64,000 bases of DNA from Actinomyces wuliandei. GTDB lineage: Bacteria; Actinomycetota; Actinomycetes; Actinomycetales; Actinomycetaceae. Below, in pieces: positions 57,950 to 64,000 of the stretch. Under the pieces are notes generated by a model. It worked only from the letters and a program-made list of their open reading frames with translations. It ran no database searches and was not told the origin of the DNA. The position numbers and the translations under genes were made by a program. The stretch covers positions 2,976,001-3,040,000 of the forward strand of contig NZ_CP025227.1 of the NCBI RefSeq assembly GCF_004010955.1, written 5' to 3'. The stretch's first letter is position 1, and each line of letters opens with the position of its first letter.

Positions 57950-58363
57950 ATGGCACCAGCAACCGCCTCAGCCAATCTCATCCGTGGCCTTCTTGAGCCC
58001 TGCCTCCTGTCCCTCCTGGAGCAGGGGCCTGACTACGGCCTGTCCCTCAGACAGCGCCTGGAGGCCAGTGGCATCGGCCCGGTGCCCGGCGGCACCCTCT
58101 ATCCGGCGCTTCTGCGACTGGACCGGCGCGGCCTGGTCACCACCTTCTGGAAGCCGTCCTCCTCCGGACCTGCACGCAAGTACTTCGAGCTGACTCCGCT
58201 GGGTATCACCGAGCTCGCAGCGCGCCGCCGGGAGTGGCGGCGGCTGTCGTCAGCCTTGAGCACCGTCATCGAGGGGAGTGGGCAGACCGACCGAAAGCTC
58301 CCGCTGCACGGTCCTGGCTCCACGGAAGCCGCCACGGCTGACGTAGAAGAGAGACACCAGTGA
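57950..58363 (+). CDS. PadR family transcriptional regulator
   Basis: 137 residues. Winged helix: LIRGLLEPCLLSLLEQGPDYGLSLRQRLEASG, then PGGTLYPALLRLDRRGLVTTFWKPSSSGPARKYFELTPLGITELAARRREW, the standard PadR signature (GTLYP-LxRLxxxGLV and ArKyYxLT-G). A short helical tail follows. Overlaps the ABC ATPase gene by four bases (GTGA). Probably represses its own exporter operon until a drug or envelope signal is present. Confidence 0.93.
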   Translation: MAPATASANLIRGLLEPCLLSLLEQGPDYGLSLRQRLEASGIGPVPGGTLYPALLRLDRRGLVTTFWKPSSSGPARKYFELTPLGITELAARRREWRRLSSALSTVIEGSGQTDRKLPLHGPGSTEAATADVEERHQ

Positions 58364-59244
58364 CTCACGGCACCAGCCCTCGGCCCGAGCACGGTCCGCT
58401 GCCCTCCGACTGGCTGCGCTCCTTCACCGCTGAGCTGACCTCCCTGGGCGTAGGCGCCCAACAGCGCGAGCAGCTGGAGACAGCCACCCGGCTGGAGGCC
58501 GAGGCGGCAGGCCTGCCACCGGCAGAGATGTACGGACCAGCCGCCCTCTACGCCCGCGAGCTTGCTGCCGCCCTACGCAGCAGCGAGCCTGCCCGGCAGC
58601 CGCTTCCCCCCACGCCGCCCCGCGAGGTAGCGCTTCGCCTGACCGACGTCTGCCTGCGTCGGGGACGGCGGGCTGTCCTGGACCAGGTGAGCCTGGAGCT
58701 GCGCCGGGGGGAGGTCCTGGCGGTAGTCGGGACCAACGGTGCCGGCAAGTCCTCCCTGCTCCAGGTCTGCGCCGGGGTCCTCAGGCCGACCAGCGGCCAG
58801 GTGGAGCGCTGCCAGAGCTTCGGCTACGCCCCCCAGCTCGACGCTCTGTCCCCGCTGCTTACCGTCGACGAGCACCTCAGCCTGTTCGGGTGCGCGCGCG
58901 GGGCCACAGGCTCCCGAGCCCGTGCCACCGGATACCGGCTCCTCTCCACCCTGGGGTGGAACGCCCGGGGCGCCCAGACTGTGGGCACGCTGTCCGGCGG
59001 GACCCAGCAGAAGGTCAGCCTCAGCCTCGCCCAGCTCGACGCCCCTCACCTCCTTCTTCTTGACGAGCCCTACCAGGGCCTGGACTCCACAGCCTACGAG
59101 GACCTGTGGGGGCTGATCAGGACCTGGAGCCGGGCGGGCACCGCCATCCTCCTGGTCACCCACCTGCTGCGCGACGTCGACCGGGTGGACCAGGTCATCG
59201 AGCTGGCCGCCCTTGACGAGAGGACACAGGAGGCGCAACAATGA
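58360..59244 (+). CDS. ABC transporter ATPase with N-terminal helical extension
   Basis: 294 residues from GTG. The first ~85 residues are an extra helical region (WLRSFTAELTSLGVGAQQREQLETATRLEAEAAGLPP) resembling the small domain found in regulators of this type. The ATPase follows: LRLTDVCLRRGRRAVLDQVSLEL, Walker A VVGTNGAGKSSLLQ, FGYAPQLDALSPLLTVDEHL (Q-loop), GTLSGGTQQKVSLSLAQLD (signature), LLLLDEPYQGLD (Walker B) and LVTHLLRDVD (switch His). Translationally coupled to PadR before it and the permease after it (ATGA). Exporter of unknown substrate. Confidence 0.9.
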   Translation: MTHGTSPRPEHGPLPSDWLRSFTAELTSLGVGAQQREQLETATRLEAEAAGLPPAEMYGPAALYARELAAALRSSEPARQPLPPTPPREVALRLTDVCLRRGRRAVLDQVSLELRRGEVLAVVGTNGAGKSSLLQVCAGVLRPTSGQVERCQSFGYAPQLDALSPLLTVDEHLSLFGCARGATGSRARATGYRLLSTLGWNARGAQTVGTLSGGTQQKVSLSLAQLDAPHLLLLDEPYQGLDSTAYEDLWGLIRTWSRAGTAILLVTHLLRDVDRVDQVIELAALDERTQEAQQ

Positions 59245-59966
59245 GAACGCCAGCGACGACTCCCTCCATGGCCGGGCTGGTCGCGCAGGTCACTGTGCAC
59301 GAGCTGTTTCGCCGCCGGGGAGCGCTCGCACTGACCCTGCTGCTGCCGCTGACCTTCTACCTGGTCCGCCTGGACACCCACTGGACGGCACTGCGCCTGC
59401 TGGCTATGGGCCTGGGATGGGCTGTGGCGACCCTGGCCCTGTTCACCCAGGTCTCCTCACGCCTCATCGACCGGCGGCTGGTGGTGGCCGGGGCGCGCCC
59501 ACCGTCGCTGTGGGCCGGGCGCCACCTGGCCGTCCTCCTGCTGGGGTGGGTGGTGGCCGTGGTCTACGCCGCCCTGGTGCTGGGTACTGCGGGCGACGAC
59601 CTGGAGCGCCCGGGCGCTGTGGTCGTCATGCTGCTGCTGACCGCGACCGCAGCCGTACCGCTGGGCTCACTGGTGGCGGCGCTGGTCCCCCGGGACCTGG
59701 AGGGGGTGATGCTCCTGCTCGCGGTCATGGCTGTCCAGCTGCTGGTCGACCCGGAGGAGGTGTGGACCCGGGTCCTGCCCCTGTGGTCCACCCGCGAGCT
59801 GGCCAGCTACACCGTGGAGCCCTTGGGGGCACAGGCAGGCGACTACCTGGTCAGGGGCGTGGGCCATGCAACGGCCGTCACCGTTGTCCTCCTGGTGCTC
59901 AGCGCAGTGCTGGGGAGCCTGATGCTGCGTGTGGTGACGCCGCCGCTGCCCGCGGAGCCGAGGTAG
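59241..59966 (+). CDS. ABC transporter permease of the PadR operon
   Basis: 241 residues, about six membrane segments (LALTLLLPLTFYLVRL, LLAMGLGWAVATLALFTQV, LAVLLLGWVVAVVYAALVLG, VVVMLLLTATAAVPLGSLVAALV, VMLLLAVMAVQLLVDPE, AVTVVLLVLSAVLGSLML). The ABC-2-like layout matches the partner ATPase, whose stop overlaps its ATG. Substrate unknown. Followed by a gene-free repeat region. Confidence 0.85.
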   Translation: MRTPATTPSMAGLVAQVTVHELFRRRGALALTLLLPLTFYLVRLDTHWTALRLLAMGLGWAVATLALFTQVSSRLIDRRLVVAGARPPSLWAGRHLAVLLLGWVVAVVYAALVLGTAGDDLERPGAVVVMLLLTATAAVPLGSLVAALVPRDLEGVMLLLAVMAVQLLVDPEEVWTRVLPLWSTRELASYTVEPLGAQAGDYLVRGVGHATAVTVVLLVLSAVLGSLMLRVVTPPLPAEPR

Positions 59967-60179
59967 GCGGCTGGCTGCACCGAGGCAGGGGAGGCCGACA
60001 CCTGGGCGTATCCGGTTCGGGCTGCCGTCACCCTCCCAGGTGTGCTGCCCGGGCTAGCGTGGGAAGGCGCGCAGGCGCACGGACAGACAGGCCACCGCAG
60101 GGGTTTATGTGACGGGCCGTGGCGGTCCTCATTGCTGTCTTTTTTAGGGGGCCACATCCTCCTGGACCGGTCAGTGCTG

Positions 60180-60650
60180 CTGTCCGAGCAGTTCCACCTT
60201 GGCTGGAGTCATGCCAGGTGGGCTGGCACAGATCACACCAGGGTGGAAAACGTCAGCCGGGGGTGGAGCCACGCCAGCCCACCCAAATAAGCCCTAGAAC
60301 GCACACCAACGACCCTGACTGGCTCTGAACACACGCCCCGCCCACTTAACGACAAGGCTTTAATCACCCGGCTGCCTGCCACAGGGTCGTGAACCGGGTT
60401 CACCCCCGGAGGCCGCCGACGGGCTGGTCGTACGTTGCTCGTCACAGGGTCATGAGCCAGGCTCACACCTCAACCTCCAGCTGGGCGGAGCCCCGCAGGT
60501 TGCCCGTCACAGGGTCATGAGCCAGGATCACGCCGTTCCATCCGTGAGGGACACTCTCCACCTACACCAGATCCGTGCCAGGCAGGCCCGCACCGCTTCA
60601 CCCCACCTGGAACAGCCACAACAGACACACGCCCGAGCCCAGCATCAGCG
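60180..60650. repeat. Intergenic repeat element X-Y-Z, copy 2 (reverse orientation), with Y in triplicate
   Basis: Z on the minus strand (TGCCAGGTGGGCTGG at 60212-60226, similarity from ~60183), then three Y modules, then X (CACCTGGAACAGCC at 60604-60617, similarity ~60577-60644). This is the reverse complement of the order at 25.56-25.87 kb. No gene is seen between 59967 and 60882. Confidence 0.65.
60380..60534. repeat. Three Y-module repeats at 63-65 bp spacing
   Basis: CACAGGGTC[G/A]TGA[A/G]CC begins at 60380, 60443 and 60508, each preceded by a TGC[C/T][C/T]G-like stretch. It contains the palindromes GTGAACC-GGGTTCAC (first copy) and TGAGCCaGGCTCA (second copy). The changes keep the palindrome in the first two; the third has GGATCA and is imperfect. 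Confidence 0.75.
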
Positions 60651-60882
60651 CGCACCGGCAGTCATCAGCAGCACAGCCAGGAGTCCTGAGGCCAGCCACA
60701 ACCTGCTCGCTGCCACGGTCATCGTCACCATCCCAGTCGTTAGCTCGGACCCCGCCAGTGGGGTCAACACGCACCTCAAGCCGGTCTGGGGCTGGGCCGA
60801 GGCCCGCGACGGGCACGGCATAGCGGAGTCAGGGCGTGGAACCGCCAGGTGACCCACCTGGACCCACGACAGGCCTCACTCA

Positions 60883-60971
60883 GCCGCCCTCACACGTAGG
60901 CGGGCTCGGGCTGGAGTCTGTCCCGCGCAGGGCCTACAGGCCTGCCGCCCTCACACGTAGGCGGGCTCGGG
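60883..60971. repeat. 28-bp direct repeat of the dnaB 3' end
   Basis: The last codons of dnaB plus flank (60944-60971, containing CTCACACGTAGGCGGGCTCG) occur again, identical over 28 bp, at 60883-60910, just past the gene. The 33 bp between include a small hairpin (GGGCCTACAGGCC). Confidence 0.85.
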
Positions 60972-62369
60972 GGTGATGTCGCGGGCCATGTTGGCGAACC
61001 TCGACAGGTGCCCCTGGAAGGCCACCGGGATGGAACGAGTCTGCCCGTTGCGGTGCTTGGCAACGATAATGTCCGCCTCTCCGGGCCGCTCCTCCTGGTT
61101 GTAGTACTCGGGCCGGTGCAGCAGCATGATGATGTCGGCGTCCTGCTCCAGGGACCCCGACTCCCGCAGGTCAGACATCTGCGGTTTGTTGCCGGTGCGC
61201 TGCTCGGGACCACGGTTGAGCTGGGCCACGGCGATCACGGGGATCTCCAACTCCTTGGCCAGGAGCTTCAGTGAGCGGGAGAACTCTGAGACCTCCTGCT
61301 GGCGCGACTCCACCCGCTTGCCCGAGCTCATGAGCTGGAGGTAGTCGACCACCATGACGCCCAGGTTGTGCTGCTGACGCATCCGCAGGGCCTTGGAGCG
61401 TATCTGGGGCATGGTGAGGTTGGGGGAGTCATCGATGAACAGCGGCGCGTTGGAGACCGGGTTGTAGGCCACGGCGACGTCAGTCCAGTCGCGGTCCTCC
61501 ATCTGGCGCGAGCCACGCAGCTTGTTCATGTCCACCCCGGACTCGGCGGCCAGGATGCGCATCATGAGCTCCATGCGCCCCATCTCCAGGGAGAAGTAGC
61601 AGCTGGTGATGCCGTGGTGGATGGAGGCGGAGCGGCAGAAGTCAACGGCCAGGGTGGACTTGCCCATGGCTGGGCGCGCGGCGACGATGACCATCTGGCC
61701 CGGATGGAGGCCCCCGGTCAGCTCGTCAAGTTCCAGGAACCCGGTCGGCACCCCGGTGAGCACCCCGTTGTCACGGTTCTGGGCGGCCTCGATCTCCAGG
61801 TTGGCCTCCCCCAGGAGGTCCGCCACCGGGACGTAGTCCTCCCGCTCCCCCTCGTTGTGCGCGACGGCGTAGACCTCCGCCTCGGCCAGGGTCACCAGCT
61901 CGTCGATGTCGCCGGCGTCGGTGGAGTAGCCGAGCTGGGTGATGCGGGTCCCTGCCTGGACCAGGCCGCGCATGAGGAACTTCTCCTTGACAATGCGCGC
62001 GTAGTAGGCGGCGTTGGCGGCGGTAGGGACTGTGGCCATGAGCGAGGCCAGGTAGGAGGCGCCGCCGACACGCTCCAGCTCGCCCCGCTTGGCCAGCTCG
62101 TCGGCAACGATGAGCGGGTCGGCAGGCTCGGACCGGTTGTAGATCTCGACGATCGCGTCGAAGACCAGCTCGTGGGCCGAGCGGTAGAACTCGGGGCCGC
62201 GCAGCACCTCAATGACGTCGGTGATGGCCTCCTTACTCAGCAGCATCCCACCCAGCGTGGCCATCTCCGCGTCAAGGTCCTGAGGAGGGAGCCGGTCGAA
62301 GGCAGAGTCCCCCCGGTCCCCCCGCGCCCCCCGGGAGGGGACAGCCTCCATCCCGTCCGTTCCGTCCAT
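60951..62369 (-). CDS. dnaB: Replicative DNA helicase DnaB
   Basis: 472 residues, hexameric 5'-3' helicase of the replisome. The N-terminal domain starts at RLPPQDLDAEMATLGGMLLSKEAI. The linker has TGFLELDELTGGLHPGQMVIVAARPAMGKSTLAVDF (Walker A). Then CYFSLEMGRMELMMRILA, LGVMVVDYLQLMSSGKR (Walker B), VIAVAQLNRGPEQRTGNKPQMSDLRESGSLEQDADIIMLLHRPEYY and the C-terminal IIVAKHRNGQTRSIPVAFQGHLSRF follow. No intein is present. The start is set at the first ATG (MDGTDGMEAV), with AGGAAGG nine bases upstream; a second ATG six codons later is possible. Divergent from the MATE gene across a 514-bp region. Confidence 0.96.
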   Translation of the reverse strand: MDGTDGMEAVPSRGARGDRGDSAFDRLPPQDLDAEMATLGGMLLSKEAITDVIEVLRGPEFYRSAHELVFDAIVEIYNRSEPADPLIVADELAKRGELERVGGASYLASLMATVPTAANAAYYARIVKEKFLMRGLVQAGTRITQLGYSTDAGDIDELVTLAEAEVYAVAHNEGEREDYVPVADLLGEANLEIEAAQNRDNGVLTGVPTGFLELDELTGGLHPGQMVIVAARPAMGKSTLAVDFCRSASIHHGITSCYFSLEMGRMELMMRILAAESGVDMNKLRGSRQMEDRDWTDVAVAYNPVSNAPLFIDDSPNLTMPQIRSKALRMRQQHNLGVMVVDYLQLMSSGKRVESRQQEVSEFSRSLKLLAKELEIPVIAVAQLNRGPEQRTGNKPQMSDLRESGSLEQDADIIMLLHRPEYYNQEERPGEADIIVAKHRNGQTRSIPVAFQGHLSRFANMARDITPEPAYV

Positions 62370-62543
62370 CCGAACCCGCCTTCCTACGCCCCCTGCGTGA
62401 ACCCGCTCCCAGACACGACCCGGCGCCACCCGGCACGGGATGCTGCCAGCACCGCCGAGCCTCGCGCGCGCGAGACCTTAGCGCCAACGGACCGCGCTCG
62501 CAAACCCTCAGGTTGAACATCCTGGGGAGAACACCCACTAGGT

Positions 62544-62844
62544 TGTGGACTCCACCCACAGGCTTGGGGACACCACGCTGACATCATGGGGACAGTCATG
62601 TGGACCAGACGTGGTGATCCCCGGAACACGACCACTAAACCCTTGACATAGCAGGCAAAAGTCAGTACAGGACACCCATAGGAACTTCCCACCGGATCAC
62701 AATGTGAGTCTGTGGAAAGGTGGGAATCCCTGTGGACAAAGGTCACGTCGAGGTTGAGGTCCGCAGCCCCGGGGAGCCTCTGACCACCAGATTGTCAACA
62801 GTTTTCCCCAAGCTCACCTCCACTTATGAGCGCTGCTGTCCACC
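62544..62844. promoter_or_regulatory. DnaA-box-like sites in the dnaB/MATE intergenic region
   Basis: One perfect actinobacterial box TTGTCCACA (as TGTGGACAA at 62731-62739). Two with one mismatch: TGTGGACCA at 62599-62607 and TTGTCAACA at 62792-62800. Three with two mismatches: 62544, 62711 and 62836. The rest of this 514-bp region shows no gene. There is no strongly AT-rich block, so control of dnaB is more likely than an origin. Confidence 0.4.
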
Positions 62845-62883
62845 ACCACCGCAGTGGGACACGCAGTAGGACACAATGACGCG

Positions 62884-64000
62884 GTGCACGCCGCTCCCAC
62901 CGCCCCCGGCCTGAACCGTCGCATCCTGTCCCTGGCAGTACCCGCGCTGGGGGCGCTCGTCGCCGAGCCACTCTTCGTCCTCATCGACTCGGCCATGGTG
63001 GGCCACCTGGGGACCACCAGCCTGGCAGGGCTGTCCCTGGCCTCGACAGTGCTCACGACCACCGTGGGCCTGTTCGTGTTTCTCGCCTACGCCACGACAG
63101 CCACCACAGCCAGGCTCCTGGGAGCGGGGCGCCAGGCCGACGGCCTGCGGGCCGGGCTTGACGGCATCTGGCTCGGCCTGGTCCTGGGCGTGGCGGGCGC
63201 GGTAGCCCTGGCTGCCGTCGCCCCATGGCTCGTCGAGGCGATGGGAGCCCGGGCGCAGGTGGCTCAGGCGGCCCGTTCCTACCTGTGGGCCTCCGCCCCC
63301 GGTCTGCCAGGCATGCTGGTGGTCCTGGCGGCTACCGGCACGCTGCGAGGACTGCTGGACACCCGCACGCCCTTTGTCGTGGCAACAGCGGGAGCCCTGC
63401 TCAACGTCGTCCTCAACGCCGCCCTGGTCTACGGCCTGGACCTGGGCATCGTCGGCTCCGGCGCAGGAACAGCGCTGGCCCAGACCCTGATGGCCCTGGC
63501 GCTGGTGCGGCCCCTGATCGGGGAGGCCCATGCCCGGGGTGTGCCCGCAGTACCTCGGCGCGCAGGACTCCGCGCCTCGCTGGGCAACGGGCTGCCGCTC
63601 CTGGTCCGCACCCTCAGCCTGCGCACCGCCATCCTGGTCACCGTGTGGGCCGCGACGGCACAGGGACCCACTGCACTGGCCGCCCACCAGGTGGTGACCG
63701 CCGTGTGGAACCTCGCCGCCTTCGCACTGGACGCCCTGGCGATCGCCGCCCAGGCGCTGGTGGGCACCTCCCTGGGGCGGGCAGAGGCCTCACGAGCCTC
63801 CCAGCCTGCTCCGGCCAGAGACCCCGGCCCAGAACCCGGTACTCGGTCCCCGACCGACCCGCAGCACGGGCAGCGGGGAGAGACCAGCCGGAAGGAGCCA
63901 AGCTGGCAGGTGGATGACGTCCTGCGCCGGACACTGGCATGGGGGGTGGTGACCGGAAGTGGTATCGGCACGGCTGTCGCCGTGTCCAGCCCCTGGCTTC
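62884..64000 (+). CDS. MATE family efflux transporter (3' end beyond window)
   Basis: At least 372 residues, open to the window edge. It exports drugs or metabolites by ion antiport. Starts at GTG: (M)HAAPTAPGLNRRILSLAVPALGALVAEPLFVLIDSAMVGHLGTTSLAGLSLAST, the MATE N-terminal signature. Later MLVVLAATGTLRGLLDTRTPFVVATAGALLNVVLNAALVYGLDLGIVGSGAGTALAQ and AAHQVVTAVWNLAAFALDALAIAAQALVGTSLGR, typical of the DinF-like group. A ~40-residue Pro/Arg-rich insertion (from about residue 303) sits in the loop after that stretch, unusual for the family. An ATG 8 bp upstream is out of frame. Confidence 0.9.
   Translation, partial: MHAAPTAPGLNRRILSLAVPALGALVAEPLFVLIDSAMVGHLGTTSLAGLSLASTVLTTTVGLFVFLAYATTATTARLLGAGRQADGLRAGLDGIWLGLVLGVAGAVALAAVAPWLVEAMGARAQVAQAARSYLWASAPGLPGMLVVLAATGTLRGLLDTRTPFVVATAGALLNVVLNAALVYGLDLGIVGSGAGTALAQTLMALALVRPLIGEAHARGVPAVPRRAGLRASLGNGLPLLVRTLSLRTAILVTVWAATAQGPTALAAHQVVTAVWNLAAFALDALAIAAQALVGTSLGRAEASRASQPAPARDPGPEPGTRSPTDPQHGQRGETSRKEPSWQVDDVLRRTLAWGVVTGSGIGTAVAVSSPWL

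Noticed and set aside
60380..60534. CRISPR-like array of ~30-bp repeats
   Set aside because: Only three diverging copies, the intervening sequence is itself partly repeated, and no cas genes.
62370..62883. Chromosomal origin oriC
   Set aside because: No dnaA or dnaN nearby, too few good DnaA boxes and no AT-rich unwinding region.

Overview
The window is high-GC DNA from an actinobacterium, most like the Actinomyces/Schaalia group. This rests on codon bias, GGAGG-type ribosome sites with frequent GTG/TTG starts, a class Ib nrdHIE plus unlinked nrdF arrangement, a PucR-controlled GABA-type cluster, and many sucrose/fructan genes. No rRNA, tRNA, CRISPR array or intact insertion sequence was seen.

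Layout. 0-1.3 kb: end of an ABC-2 type exporter. 1.9-4.4 kb: nrdF, a P-loop nucleoside-kinase-like gene and a TspO homologue. 4.5-7.4 kb: gluconate operon (a gutted sugar porter, gntK, gntP). 7.9-10.2 kb: two paralogous membrane proteins of unknown function around a broken RelE/ParE-type toxin gene. 10.4-16.2 kb: a LacI-type regulator convergent with a four-gene operon for ABC uptake and intracellular GH32 hydrolysis of sucrose or fructo-oligosaccharides, with a readable promoter and LacI-type operator. 16.6-19.6 kb: an aldose-epimerase-like protein, an alpha/beta hydrolase and a small acidic protein. 19.6-25.4 kb: a single-polypeptide (Type ISP) restriction-modification enzyme put out of frame at a ten-G tract, then a decayed ATP-binding gene. 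26.1-39.0 kb: a putrescine/GABA-type catabolic cluster (aminotransferase, APC permease, aldehyde dehydrogenase, PucR regulator, GABA aminotransferase, glutamate dehydrogenase, succinate-semialdehyde dehydrogenase, DASS-type anion transporter). 39.4-40.8 kb: a decayed 3H-domain regulator joined to a PfoR-like membrane protein. 41.0-44.2 kb: nrdH-nrdI-nrdE behind paired NrdR-like boxes. 44.7-57.7 kb: DUF5129 protein, RidA, phosphoglucomutase, YwiC-like protein, HipA kinase, DUF4143 ATPase, amylosucrase, Ogt and a ThiD/PdxK-type kinase. 57.9-60.0 kb: a PadR regulator with an ABC exporter. 61.0-64.0 kb: dnaB and a divergent MATE exporter that runs off the edge.

The most unusual signal is non-coding. 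A 13-bp motif, TGCACATCTTCAG, occurs 19 times, only between genes. Eighteen copies form nine inverted pairs and one stands alone. Eight of the nine pairs are arranged two by two, always separated by exactly 13 bp. Pair lengths take only the values 92, 103, 113/114 and 135 bp, that is, steps of about one DNA turn. This looks like a helically phased protein-binding or looping array.

Three further repeat families were seen: a terminator stem (AACGTCATAGGACA) reused after two unrelated genes, an X-Y-Z intergenic element present at 25.6 kb and, reverse-complemented, at 60.2 kb, and several palindromes and tandem arrays next to genes. Several genes (nrdE, relE, the DUF4143 gene, the Type ISP gene, the decayed loci) are broken by single-base length changes, often in G/C runs. 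The reader should weigh true decay or phase variation against sequencing error.
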